Below, one piece after another: positions 50,180 to 58,535 of a stretch of DNA of 64,000 nt. The notes under the pieces were generated by a model. The model was not told where the DNA came from. It made no database searches and worked only from the letters and a program-made list of their open reading frames with translations. Numbering within the stretch: the stretch's first letter is position 1; each line of letters begins with the position of its first letter. Position numbers and translations under genes: made by a program. The stretch covers positions 1,619,001 to 1,683,000 of the forward strand of contig JAQIJC010000001.1 in NCBI GenBank assembly GCA_036946405.1, given 5' to 3'. Source of the stretch: Sphingomonas phyllosphaerae. GTDB taxonomy: Bacteria > Pseudomonadota > Alphaproteobacteria > Sphingomonadales > Sphingomonadaceae.

Positions 50180-51319
50180 TCACAGCCACGCCGCCCCAGC
50201 ATGTTCCCCAAGCCGTGGGCTCGGTCGCGCCGCCACCGCGCGCTCGCCATCAAAGCGGATCGGCGAGGCGAGGCCGGGGATGCCGGCCATCGCCAGCTGC
50301 ATCCCGCGCGCGATCACCTGCGGGTCGGCGAAGACCTGATCGATGCGGTTGACCGGGCCGACCGGCACCCCCGCCGCCTCCAGCGCGGCGAGCAAATCGG
50401 CGCCGCGCCACAGCACGGTGCGCGCGACCAGCAGCGGGAGCAAGGCGGCGCGGTTGGCCACGCGCGCCGGATTGGTCGCGAAGCGTGCGTCCTCGGCCAA
50501 CGCCGGCACCGCCAGCACCGCGCATAGCTTCGCGAACTGGCGATCGTTGCCGACCGCGACGATCAGGTCGCCGTCGCTGGTCGGGAAGCTCTGGTACGGC
50601 GCGAGGTTCGGGTGGCCGTTGCCGACGCGCTGCGGCACCACGCCGCTCGCCATCCAGTTGAGCGCCTGATTGGCGAGCACCGCGACCTGCGTGTCGAGCA
50701 GCGCCATGTCGATATGCGTGCCGACGCCGCTCGACGCGCGTGCTACCACGGCGGCAAGGACCGCGACCGTCGCATAGACGCCGGTGAACAGGTCGGCGTG
50801 CGCGACGCCGCCCTTTTGCGGCGAGCCGTCGGGCTCGCCGGTGATCGACATCATCCCGCCCATGCCCTGGATGATGAAGTCATAGCCGGCACGCTGCGCA
50901 TAGGGGCCGTCCTGCCCGAAGCCGGTGATCGAACAGACGATCAGCCGCGGATCGGCGGCGCGCAGCGCGGCGGGGTCGAGGCCGTATTTGGTCAGCCCGC
51001 CGACCTTGTAATTCTCGATCACCACGTCTGCCCCGGCGGCGAGCGCGCGCACCTGCGCCTGTCCCTCCGAGGTGGCGATGTTGATCGCCACCGAGCGCTT
51101 GCCGCGGTTGCAGGCGTGATAATAGGCGGCCGAGCCGCGCTCGCCGGGCGTGTCGGCGACGAACGGTGGGCCCCAGTGGCGGGTGTCGTCGCCCTCGCCG
51201 GGGCGCTCGACCTTGATGACGTCGGCGCCAAGGTCGGCGAGCAACTGCCCCGCCCATGGTCCGGCGAGGATGCGCGCGAGTTCGAGGACGCGCAGGCCGG
51301 CGAGGGGGCGATTGGTCAT
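50180..51319 (-). CDS. class III CoA-transferase (CaiB/BaiF family)
   Basis: CoA transfer between acids, 379 residues. The CoA-binding start is LAGLRVLELARILAGPWAG, then ADLGADVIKVERPGEGD. The catalytic Asp is in AHADLFTGVYATVA near residue 172. The C-terminal domain has LAALEAAGVPVGPVNRIDQVF. The end is SPRLGEHAGAAWL, a few residues shorter than usual after the conserved LGEH. The stop lies where the base composition changes, so the tail may have been replaced. Substrate not assigned. Confidence 0.9.
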   Translation of the reverse strand: MTNRPLAGLRVLELARILAGPWAGQLLADLGADVIKVERPGEGDDTRHWGPPFVADTPGERGSAAYYHACNRGKRSVAINIATSEGQAQVRALAAGADVVIENYKVGGLTKYGLDPAALRAADPRLIVCSITGFGQDGPYAQRAGYDFIIQGMGGMMSITGEPDGSPQKGGVAHADLFTGVYATVAVLAAVVARASSGVGTHIDMALLDTQVAVLANQALNWMASGVVPQRVGNGHPNLAPYQSFPTSDGDLIVAVGNDRQFAKLCAVLAVPALAEDARFATNPARVANRAALLPLLVARTVLWRGADLLAALEAAGVPVGPVNRIDQVFADPQVIARGMQLAMAGIPGLASPIRFDGERAVAARPSPRLGEHAGAAWL

Positions 51320-51354
51320 GGGTGTGGTCTAGAGCAGCGAGCGCCGAAACCAAA

Positions 51355-51436
51355 CCGTTCGCACTGAGCTTGTCGAAGTGCGTGTTGCGGAGGGCGCGCC
51401 TTGTTCGCGTGCTTCGACAAGCTCAGCACGAACGGT
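51355..51436. repeat. palindromic doublet H1
   Basis: 82 bp with ACCGTTCGCACTGAGCTTGT at the left and its complement, ending GCACGAACGGT, at the right. It lacks the CGTC/GACG ends of the other families. It is between the CoA-transferase gene and adhC, which are divergent. Confidence 0.85.
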
Positions 51437-51533
51437 GGAGCGTGTCGGCCGGACAGTCCGCGTGTAGCGAGCCTTGAAACCGTCCCTGATCGACGCCTAA
51501 GACCCCGCGCACCAGTCACGAAGAGGTTGCCCC

Positions 51534-52640
51534 ATGAAGACCCGCGCCGCCGTCGCGTTCGAGGCGAAGAAGCCGCTAGAGATCGTTGAACTCGATCTCG
51601 AAGGTCCGAAGGCAGGTGAGGTGCTGGTCGAGATCATGGCGACCGGCATCTGCCACACCGATGCCTATACGCTCGACGGGCTCGACAGCGAGGGGTTGTT
51701 TCCCAGCGTGCTCGGCCACGAGGGTTGCGGGATTGTCCGCGAGGTCGGCGCGGGCGTGACCAGCGTCGCGCCGGGCGATCACGTCATCCCGCTCTACACG
51801 CCCGAGTGCCGCCAGTGTAAGTCGTGCCTCAGCGGCAAGACCAACCTGTGCACCGCGGTCCGCGCGACGCAAGGGAAGGGCCTGATGCCCGACGGCACGA
51901 CGCGCTTCAGCTACAAGGGGCAGCCGATCTACCATTATATGGGCTGCTCGACCTTCTCGAACTTCACCGTGCTGCCGGAGATCGCGGTGGCGAAGATCCG
52001 GCCGGACGCGCCGTTCGACACCAGCTGCTATATCGGCTGCGGCGTCACCACCGGGGTCGGCGCGGTGGTCAACACCGCCAAGGTCGAGGTCGGCGCGACG
52101 GTGATCGTGTTCGGGCTCGGCGGGATCGGGCTCAACGTCATCCAGGGCGCGAGGCTGGCCGGCGCGGCGCGGATCGTCGGGGTCGACATCAACCCCGATC
52201 GCGAGGATTGGGGGCGGCAGTTCGGGATGACCGACTTCGTCAATCCGAGGGACGTCGGCGACGTCGTCCAGCATCTGGTCGCGCTGACCGATGGCGGTGG
52301 CGATTATACGTTCGATTGCACCGGCAACACCGTCGTGATGCGGCAGGCGCTGGAAAGCGCGCATCGCGGCTGGGGCGAGTCGATCGTGATCGGCGTCGCC
52401 GAGGCGGGCAAGGAGATCAGCACGCGACCGTTCCAGCTCGTCACCGGGCGCGTCTGGAAGGGCACCGCATTCGGCGGCGCGCGCGGGCGCACCGATGTGC
52501 CGAAGATCGTCGACTGGTATATGAACGGCATGATCCAGATCGATCCGATGATCACGCATCGGCTGACGCTGGACGAGATCAACAAGGGCTTTGACCTGAT
52601 GCATGCCGGCGAGAGCATCCGCAGCGTCGTGGTATATTGA
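51534..52640 (+). CDS. adhC: S-(hydroxymethyl)glutathione dehydrogenase / class III alcohol dehydrogenase
   Basis: Oxidises the formaldehyde-glutathione adduct to S-formylglutathione with NAD. It has 368 residues, normal for class III. Catalytic zinc ligands are in [12 protein letters not shown] and GHEGCGIV, the structural zinc site is [15 protein letters not shown], and the NAD loop is [12 protein letters not shown]. Together with fghA it gives the glutathione-dependent formaldehyde pathway. Confidence 0.97.
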   Translation: MKTRAAVAFEAKKPLEIVELDLEGPKAGEVLVEIMATGICHTDAYTLDGLDSEGLFPSVLGHEGCGIVREVGAGVTSVAPGDHVIPLYTPECRQCKSCLSGKTNLCTAVRATQGKGLMPDGTTRFSYKGQPIYHYMGCSTFSNFTVLPEIAVAKIRPDAPFDTSCYIGCGVTTGVGAVVNTAKVEVGATVIVFGLGGIGLNVIQGARLAGAARIVGVDINPDREDWGRQFGMTDFVNPRDVGDVVQHLVALTDGGGDYTFDCTGNTVVMRQALESAHRGWGESIVIGVAEAGKEISTRPFQLVTGRVWKGTAFGGARGRTDVPKIVDWYMNGMIQIDPMITHRLTLDEINKGFDLMHAGESIRSVVVY

Positions 52641-52654
52641 GGGAGGGGACGACG

Positions 52655-53038
52655 ATGTTCAGTCATGTGATGGTCGGGTCTAACGACGTGGCGCGCTCGA
52701 AGACATTCTACGACGCGCTCTTCGCGGCGCTGGGCGGGCGCGAGGGGCGGCAGGACGACAAGGGCCGCGTCGTCTATGCGCATGACGGCGCGCTGTTCAT
52801 GATCTCGCGTCCGATCGACGGCGAGCCGGCGTGCCACGCCAATGGCGGGACGATCGGTTTTCGGATGAGCGGGCCGGAGCAGGCGCAGGCGTGGCATGAC
52901 GCAGGCGTCGCCCATGGTGGCACCGCGATCGAGGACGCGCCTGGGGTGCGGACCAGCCCGTTCGGGCAGCTTTACCTCGCTTATCTGCGCGATCCGGACG
53001 GCAACAAGCTGTGCGGGGCGTATCGCGTGCCGGCGTGA
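52655..53038 (+). CDS. VOC-family (glyoxalase-like) protein
   Basis: Small metalloprotein fold of 127 residues from the ATG at 52655 (MFSHVMVGSNDVARSKTFYD), with GGAGGGG upstream. It shows the two beta-alpha-beta-beta-beta units; candidate metal ligands are His4 and the Glu/Asp residues near YLAYLRDPDGNKL. It lies 15 bases after adhC, and proteins of this type often occur in such formaldehyde operons. Its substrate is not known. Confidence 0.88.
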   Translation: MFSHVMVGSNDVARSKTFYDALFAALGGREGRQDDKGRVVYAHDGALFMISRPIDGEPACHANGGTIGFRMSGPEQAQAWHDAGVAHGGTAIEDAPGVRTSPFGQLYLAYLRDPDGNKLCGAYRVPA

Positions 53039-53045
53039 GCGGCGC

Positions 53046-53121
53046 CGTCATTGCGAGCGTAGCGAAGCAATCCAGAGTTCCGCGCGACTCACTGGATTGC
53101 TTCGCTTGCGCTCGCAATGAC
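53046..53121. repeat. palindromic doublet E1
   Basis: 76 bp, TTGCGAGCGTAGCGAAGCAA at the left and the inverted counterpart at the right, where a variant TTGCGCTCGCAATGAC occurs. It separates the VOC gene from fghA together with C3. Confidence 0.92.
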
Positions 53122-53132
53122 ACCCCCGATTT

Positions 53133-53217
53133 CGTCGCCCCGGACTTGATCCGGGGCCCCGCTTCTCGGGGTGACCGAAGTTAAAGAGCGGGACCCCGGA
53201 TCAAGTCCGGGGTGACG
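53133..53217. repeat. palindromic doublet C3
   Basis: 85 bp, CGTCGCCCCGGACTTGATCC at the left, GGATCAAGTCCGGGGTGACG at the right, GCTTCT-like inner ends. It is the intact model for the interrupted C1. It lies 11 bases after E1. Confidence 0.93.
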
Positions 53218-53261
53218 GATAGGGGCGATGTCCTGACAGAACGGCCTTGAAAGGATCATCC

Positions 53262-54092
53262 ATGGAAATCGTCTCCACCGCTCGCGCGCATGGCGGGACG
53301 CAGGGCGTGTATCGCCACCGCTCGACCGCGACCGGCACCGACATGACCTTTTCGGTCTATGTCCCCGAGCACGCGGCGGGCACGACGTTGCCGGTGGTGT
53401 GGTATTTGTCGGGGCTGACCTGCACGCACGCCAATGTCACCGACAAGGGCGAGTTCCGCCGCGCCTGCGCCGAGCACGGGCTGATCTTCGTCGCGCCGGA
53501 CACCAGTCCGCGCGGCGATGACGTGCCCGATGAGGATGCGTGGGATTTCGGCAAGGGCGCGGGCTTCTACGTCGACGCGACCGAGCAGCCATGGGCGACG
53601 CATTATCGCATGTGGTCCTATGTCACCGCCGAACTGCCCGCGCTGGTTGGCGAACACTTCCCCGCCGACATGGCCCGCCAGTCGATGATGGGACATTCGA
53701 TGGGTGGGCACGGCGCGCTGACCGTCGCGCTTCGCCACCCGGAGCGGTTCCGCGCCGTTTCGGCCTTCGCGCCGATCGTCGCCCCGACGAAGGTGCCGTG
53801 GGGCAAGGCGCTCGACCGCTATCTCGGCGACGACGCGCCCGGCAAGCGCCGCCACGACGCGGTCGCACTGATCGAGGATGGCGCGCGCGTGCCGGAAATC
53901 CTGATCGATCAGGGTGATGCCGATTCGTTTCTCGCCGAGCAACTCCGCCCCGATCTGCTCGCCACCGCCTGCGCCGATGCCGGTATCGACCTGACGTTGC
54001 GGATGCAGCCGGGCTACGACCACAGCTATCATTTCATCTCGACCTTCATGGCCGATCATCTGGCGTGGCACGCGGCGCGGCTGCGCGCTTGA
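53262..54092 (+). CDS. fghA: S-formylglutathione hydrolase
   Basis: Hydrolyses S-formylglutathione to formate and glutathione, completing the adhC reaction. From the ATG at 53262 (AAAGGA ribosome-binding site) it has 276 residues. The serine-hydrolase nucleophile is in GHSMGGHGAL (near residue 147), and the acid and His are in DQGDADSFL and YDHSYHFIS. GLTCTHANVTDKGEF is the family-specific oxyanion loop. Confidence 0.96.
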   Translation: MEIVSTARAHGGTQGVYRHRSTATGTDMTFSVYVPEHAAGTTLPVVWYLSGLTCTHANVTDKGEFRRACAEHGLIFVAPDTSPRGDDVPDEDAWDFGKGAGFYVDATEQPWATHYRMWSYVTAELPALVGEHFPADMARQSMMGHSMGGHGALTVALRHPERFRAVSAFAPIVAPTKVPWGKALDRYLGDDAPGKRRHDAVALIEDGARVPEILIDQGDADSFLAEQLRPDLLATACADAGIDLTLRMQPGYDHSYHFISTFMADHLAWHAARLRA

Positions 54093-54123
54093 CGCAAGCG
54101 GGCGGGGCGGGGCATCAGCCCCC

Positions 54124-54783
54124 ATGCCCGATCGCCTCCCCGCCGACCCGCACCATATGAAGCGTCGCGGATTGTTGTTCGTCCTGTCCTCGCCGTCCGG
54201 CGCGGGAAAGTCGACGATCGCGCGGATGTTGCTCGCCAGCGAGCCCGAATTGTCGCTGTCGGTGTCCGCCACCACCCGCGCGATCCGCAAGGGCGAGCAG
54301 GACGGGCGCGATTACCATTTCGTCTCGCTGGAGAAATTCCGCGAGATGGTCGGCAATCACGAATTTCTCGAATGGGCGCACGTCTTCGACCAACGCTATG
54401 GCACGCCGCGCGCGCCGGTCGATGCGATGCTGTCGGACGGCAAGGACGTGCTGTTCGACATCGACTGGCAGGGCGCGCAGCAGCTCCACCAGATCGCGGG
54501 CGGCGACGTGGTGCGGGTGTTCATCCTGCCGCCATCGATGGAGGAACTGCGCCGCCGGCTGGAGGGCCGCGCCACCGATGCGCAGGAGATCATCGAGCGC
54601 CGGATGAGCCGCGCCGATGCCGAGATCAGCCATTGGGACGGCTATGATTATGTGCTGGTCAACGACGATGTCGAGAGCTGCTACGCCAAGGTGAAGACGA
54701 TCCTCGCCGCCGAGCGGCTGAAGCGCTCGCGGCAGACCGGGCTGATCGGCTTCATCCGCAAGCTGCGCACACCGGCGGGGTAG
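54124..54783 (+). CDS. gmk: guanylate kinase
   Basis: GMP to GDP phosphotransfer in the cytoplasm. 219 residues if it starts at 54124; an ATG at 54157 (MKRRGLLFVLSSPSGAG) would give 208 and is also plausible. The P-loop is SSPSGAGKST, GMP-binding residues are in SVSATTRAIRKGEQDGRDYHF, given here as TTRAIRKGEQ, and the lid has ERRMSRADAEI. It lies 31 bases after fghA but has no known pathway link. Confidence 0.96.
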   Translation: MPDRLPADPHHMKRRGLLFVLSSPSGAGKSTIARMLLASEPELSLSVSATTRAIRKGEQDGRDYHFVSLEKFREMVGNHEFLEWAHVFDQRYGTPRAPVDAMLSDGKDVLFDIDWQGAQQLHQIAGGDVVRVFILPPSMEELRRRLEGRATDAQEIIERRMSRADAEISHWDGYDYVLVNDDVESCYAKVKTILAAERLKRSRQTGLIGFIRKLRTPAG

Positions 54784-54792
54784 GGGCGAGGA

Positions 54793-54888
54793 CGCTCATT
54801 CGCGCGCAGGCGGGAATCCAGAATCTCTTACGGCAGTGGCTGTTGCAAAGACCTGCGCGTCTGGATTCCCGCCTGCGCGGGAATGACG
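54793..54888. repeat. palindromic doublet D4
   Basis: 96 bp, a family D copy with its core in reverse orientation (ACCTGCGCGTCTGGATTCCC) and a more divergent left end (CGCTCATTCGCGCGCAGG). It follows gmk directly. Confidence 0.9.
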
Positions 54889-54942
54889 GGTTTTGCGATC
54901 AATTATCGCGCTTTTCGCCGATGCGTGTTGACGGGCATGCCG

Positions 54943-55485
54943 TCACTGCTCCGCCGTCGCGTCCTCGACCACCGTCTCGAATACTTGCGACCGGTCCGGC
55001 CCCTCGGCGATGTGGAGCAGCACCCAGGTGTCGGCGCGCCGCGCGATGCGCACGCGGATACGGTCGTTGAACAATCCGTCTGCCAGTCCGTTCGGCGCGA
55101 TCTTCCCCGAATTGAGGATCAGCGCGCCCATGTCGCGCCCGCAGGCGGGCCCGGTGCAGGCGAACACCGTCTCGAACCCGGCGGCCTTCAGCAGATCGGC
55201 ATGATAACGCTCAATCTGCAGCGGGGCGGTCGCCGGCTTGATACGATAATCGATATGGGTGACGATCCCGGTGAGCAGACGACGGTTGGCGGTGTCATCC
55301 TCGGCGGCGATCGGGCCGGTCGGGATCGTCACCTCGTCCTGCGAAGGCCCCCGATAGCCGTCGATCTCCGCACCGACGTAGCGCGGAAGCAGCGGATGAT
55401 CGCTCCCGTCGCTATCCTGCGCCAGTGCGGGCGCTCCTGCGATCGCTGCTGCCGCGATCATCGCCATCATTCCGCTCGCCCGCAT
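54943..55485 (-). CDS. exported DUF4892-like protein
   Basis: Secreted protein of 180 residues with signal peptide MRASGMMAMIAAAAIAGAP and AQDSDGS after cleavage. The mature part has the segments RYVGAEIDGYRG, LTGIVTHIDYRI and ACTGPACGRDMGALI with two Cys likely bonded. A C-terminal beta region (RIARRADTWVLLHIAEG) follows. This pattern is like DUF4892. Function unknown; there is no clear partner beside it. Confidence 0.75.
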   Translation of the reverse strand: MRASGMMAMIAAAAIAGAPALAQDSDGSDHPLLPRYVGAEIDGYRGPSQDEVTIPTGPIAAEDDTANRRLLTGIVTHIDYRIKPATAPLQIERYHADLLKAAGFETVFACTGPACGRDMGALILNSGKIAPNGLADGLFNDRIRVRIARRADTWVLLHIAEGPDRSQVFETVVEDATAEQ

Positions 55486-55525
55486 CGTTCATCCATCCCG
55501 TCGTCGATCGTTACGGGGGTATGCC

Positions 55526-56233
55526 TTATTCGCGATCGTGGTCGCAACCACCGTCCAGCAACGACAGGAACCGCGCCGCCGCGTCATAGTCGCGGCGCTT
55601 GCCCTCGCGCGCCTGCGTCGCGAGCGGGTCCTCGCCCCAGCGTTCGGCCTGCCAGTTCTCGTCGACCATCGCCGCCGTCCACAGCGCGTCCGGCGTCACC
55701 GCACCCTCCGCAAGCGCCAGCGCGCCGACCAATGTGCCGGTCAGCGTCACCAGCGGCGACAGCGGCGCGAGCGCGAAGGCGTCGTGACTCGTCACCGCTT
55801 CGCCGAGCCGCGCGACGGTCGCGGGCGGCTGCGCGCGGTGCATCACGCCGGTGACGATCGCGAAATGCACGTCATAGCGGTCGCGCGCCCAGTCGAGCAG
55901 CGGGTCCCACGCCGCGGCTTGCCGGGAGACCAGCTCGGCGGGCGCGTCGGCGCGGTAGCAGAGCAGGTCGCTTTCGGCATAGGCCGCCAGCCCGGCGGCG
56001 AACGAGTCAGGTGCCGGCGCAATCCGGTCGATCGCGGCATTGGCGAGCCCGGTCAGCGGCATCGCACGCGGGTCGAGCGTCTCGCCGACCGCGCGCCATT
56101 CGTCGGCGACCGCCTCGGCCAGTGCGAGCGTCGGCAGCGCGAGCGGCGCGCGTCCCGGCGTCCGCACCGGGCGCGTGTCGAGCCGGATCGCGCGGTCGGC
56201 GTCCACCGACACCTCGGTCCAGAAACGCTTCAC
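55526..56233 (-). CDS. ATP12-family F1-ATPase assembly chaperone
   Basis: Protein of 235 residues matching the ATP12 family, which assembles the F1 alpha subunit in alphaproteobacteria and mitochondria. Start GTG at 56233 overlaps the stop of the small membrane gene (GTGA), giving MKRFWTEVSVDADRAIRLDT. Family features: VRTPGRAPLALPTLALAEAVADEW split here as VRTPGRAPLALPT and AVADEWRAVGE, and SDLLCYRADAP. The C-terminus has WTAAMVDENWQAERWGED. It is the last gene of a three-gene chain with gph. Confidence 0.9.
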   Translation of the reverse strand: MKRFWTEVSVDADRAIRLDTRPVRTPGRAPLALPTLALAEAVADEWRAVGETLDPRAMPLTGLANAAIDRIAPAPDSFAAGLAAYAESDLLCYRADAPAELVSRQAAAWDPLLDWARDRYDVHFAIVTGVMHRAQPPATVARLGEAVTSHDAFALAPLSPLVTLTGTLVGALALAEGAVTPDALWTAAMVDENWQAERWGEDPLATQAREGKRRDYDAAARFLSLLDGGCDHDRE

Positions 56234-56436
56234 TTCGGGCTCCTCCAGCGCCGTGCCAGCGCGCGCGGCACGGTGGCGATCATCCACAGGGCGCTGACGA
56301 CGATCGCCACCCCGAGTATTTTCGCCGGAAGCGCCTGCGCGCGCCCGAGCAACACCACCCCCAACAACGCGCCGGCGGTTCCCGCCAGCCGCGTCGCGAC
56401 GATCGCTGCCCAGCGCGCGCGTGCCGGATCGCTCAT
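56230..56436 (-). CDS. small membrane protein
   Basis: 68 residues from the ATG at 56436 (MSDPARARWAAIVATRLAG), overlapping the upstream phosphatase and downstream ATP12 genes by four bases each. Two hydrophobic helices (ALLGVVLLGRAQ, AKILGVAIVVSALWMIA). Not recognised. Its fixed place between gph and the F1 assembly gene suggests a link to membrane energetics, which is inference only. Confidence 0.75.
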   Translation of the reverse strand: MSDPARARWAAIVATRLAGTAGALLGVVLLGRAQALPAKILGVAIVVSALWMIATVPRALARRWRSPK

Positions 56437-57104
56437 GCCGCCAGACATTCCGCCAGACACCGGGGCAGGTCGGCGCAGCGCTGCGCGAGGCGCTCCGCCC
56501 CGGCCTGCCACAAGGCCGCCTCGCGGTGGTAGCCCCAATTGACGCCGATCGCGCGCGCACCCGCCGCGCGAGCCATCGCCATGTCGAAAGTGGTGTCGCC
56601 GATCATCGCGGTCATATGGGGCAGCGCGCCCGCCTCCGCCATCGCGGCGCGCAGCATCGCGGGATCGGGCTTCGACGGATGACGGTCGGCGGTCTGGAGC
56701 GTGACGAAACGGTCGGCGAGGCCATGCACCGCCAGCACATGCGCGAGGCCGCGATCCGACTTGCCGGTCGCGACGCCGAACGACCAGCCGTCCGCCGCCA
56801 GCGCGTCGAGCGCGGCGACCAACCCGTCGTACAGCGGCTCGGCGTCCAGCTCGCCGGCTTCGCGCATCCGGCGAAAGGTCGCCTTGTACGTGTCGCTGAG
56901 CGCCAGATGCGTCGCAGGGTCCAGCGCCGGGGCGAGCAATGTCATCGCCTCGACGACGCTCAACCCGACGATCGCGCGAGTCGCGGCGCGCGGCGGAGCG
57001 GGCAGTCCAAACGTCGCAAACGCGTGTTCCATGACGCGGCAGATGTTGGCTTGGCTGTCGACGAGCGTGCCGTCACAGTCGAAAACCGCGAGCTTGATGG
57101 GCAT
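56433..57104 (-). CDS. HAD-family hydrolase, phosphoglycolate phosphatase-like
   Basis: Haloacid dehalogenase-type phosphatase, 223 residues. Motif I is VFDCDGTLVDSQ (nucleophile Asp), motif II is GVATGKSD, motif III includes the Lys of HPSKPDP, and motif IV is MIGDTTFDM. The alpha-helical cap follows motif I. The set fits the Gph/PGP group, but also other sugar-phosphate phosphatases, so I withhold a symbol. First gene of a chain with the small membrane protein and ATP12 chaperone. Confidence 0.92.
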   Translation of the reverse strand: MPIKLAVFDCDGTLVDSQANICRVMEHAFATFGLPAPPRAATRAIVGLSVVEAMTLLAPALDPATHLALSDTYKATFRRMREAGELDAEPLYDGLVAALDALAADGWSFGVATGKSDRGLAHVLAVHGLADRFVTLQTADRHPSKPDPAMLRAAMAEAGALPHMTAMIGDTTFDMAMARAAGARAIGVNWGYHREAALWQAGAERLAQRCADLPRCLAECLAA

Positions 57105-57244
57105 ATACCGCCTGTTAGTCGGCGAAGCGTGGGAGGCAAGCGGCGAGGCGCGCGTTAACGACTTCGTGACGGACCGAAGCTATGGTTAATCGCGCACGGA
57201 CGCCGGGGGGCGTGCGCAACTTTAGCTGGAGCCGAGGGCGGGTA

Positions 57245-57451
57245 ATGATCGAAGCCGTTGCACTAACGTATGGGATGCTGTTGAGTTTCGTGCTGAGCGG
57301 TGCATCGCGCAATCGCAAGCTGGAGCGCGCCAACCCGCCGGTGCTCAATTATATCGGCTATGTGTTGTTCGGGATCACCTGCTCGGTGGCGCTGATGGCC
57401 GCCAGCTATGCGGCGTGGGGCGTCATCACCGATTCGGCCCTGGCGATCTGA
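57245..57451 (+). CDS. small membrane protein
   Basis: 68 residues from the ATG at 57245 (MIEAVALTYGMLLSFVLSG); an ATG at 57182 would add a basic N-terminal 21 residues. Two hydrophobic helices (ALTYGMLLSFVL, YIGYVLFGITCSVALMAAS). No family recognised. It is divergent from gph with the promoter likely inside 57105-57240. Repeat E2 follows it. Confidence 0.6.
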   Translation: MIEAVALTYGMLLSFVLSGASRNRKLERANPPVLNYIGYVLFGITCSVALMAASYAAWGVITDSALAI

Positions 57452-57460
57452 TCCTCGTTT

Positions 57461-57537
57461 CGTCATTGCGAGCGTAGCGAAGCAATCCAGCGCCGCATCA
57501 GGACGCCCTGGATGGCTTCGCTACGCTCGCAATGACG
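57461..57537. repeat. palindromic doublet E2
   Basis: 77 bp between the convergent small membrane gene and pheA. Core CGCCGCATCAGGACGCC is the reverse complement of the E3 core at 16 of 17 positions. Confidence 0.93.
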
Positions 57538-57544
57538 CGAGAAT

Positions 57545-58435
57545 TCACCCCCGCTTGCGCGCCTGCGCATAGGTGCCGAGCACGCGCACCCATTTGGTGT
57601 GGAAGCCCAGTTCCTCCATCGCGCGGTCGAACGCGGGGTCGCCGGGGCGCCCCTCGATGTCGCAATAGAATTCGGTCGCCGCGAAGCTGCCGCCGCGCTG
57701 GTAGCTTTCCAGCTTGGTCATGTTGACCCCGTTGGTCGCGAACCCGCCCATCGCCTTGTAGAGCGCGGCGGGGACGTTCTTCACCGCGAAGATGAAGGTC
57801 GTCATCCACGGTCCTTCGCCCGACAGCGATCGCGCGCCGCGCGCCAGCGTGACGAAGCGCGTGGTATTGTGGTCGGCATCGGCGATGTCGGTCGCCAGCA
57901 GCTCCAGCCCGTAGATCGCCGCCGCGCCCGGCGGGGCGAGCGCTGCGACGCTCGGGTCACGCAATTCGGCGACCACTGCCGCCGCCCCGGCGGTGTCGGG
58001 GTAATTGATCGGCGCGATGCCGTGCGCCTTCAGCCAGTGGCGGCATTGCCCGAGCGCCTGCGGATGGCTCATCGCCTGCCGCACCCCGTCGCGCGGACCG
58101 CAGCCGATCAGCGCGTGGCGGATGGCGAGGAAATGCTCGCCGGTGATGACCAGCCCGGATTCGGGAAGCAGGAAATGCATGTCCGCGACGCGGCCGTGCA
58201 GCGAATTCTCTATCGGGATGATCGCGCAATCGGCCGCGCCGGTCTTCACCGCGTCCAGCGCATCCTCGAAGCTGAAGCACGGCAGCGGCAGCGCGTCGGG
58301 AAAGGCCTCCAGCACCGCGACATGGCTGTTCGCGCCCGGCGCCCCCTGAAAAGCGACCGCGCGCGCCGGGTCGGCGGCGGCGGCGGCGGCCATGGCGGCG
58401 ACGATCGGACGGGCGGGGGCGGCGTAACTTTGCAT
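57545..58435 (-). CDS. pheA: prephenate dehydratase
   Basis: Converts prephenate to phenylpyruvate in phenylalanine synthesis, 296 residues. The dehydratase domain carries AFQGAPGANSHVAVLEAF, IPIENSLHGRV and the TRF motif in NTTRFVTLARG. A C-terminal ACT domain with LESYQRGGSFAATEFYCDIEG, in part, provides feedback control by phenylalanine. It is monofunctional, with no chorismate mutase domain. Confidence 0.96.
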   Translation of the reverse strand: MQSYAAPARPIVAAMAAAAAADPARAVAFQGAPGANSHVAVLEAFPDALPLPCFSFEDALDAVKTGAADCAIIPIENSLHGRVADMHFLLPESGLVITGEHFLAIRHALIGCGPRDGVRQAMSHPQALGQCRHWLKAHGIAPINYPDTAGAAAVVAELRDPSVAALAPPGAAAIYGLELLATDIADADHNTTRFVTLARGARSLSGEGPWMTTFIFAVKNVPAALYKAMGGFATNGVNMTKLESYQRGGSFAATEFYCDIEGRPGDPAFDRAMEELGFHTKWVRVLGTYAQARKRG

Positions 58436-58535
58436 GACCCGATCGCCTAGAAGAGCGTGTCGCGCCGCTCAAGCGCTTGCGGTGTGCGGGAGCCCTTTCT
58501 ATGGAACGGGCACGGAAGAGGGGCGAAACGGCGAC

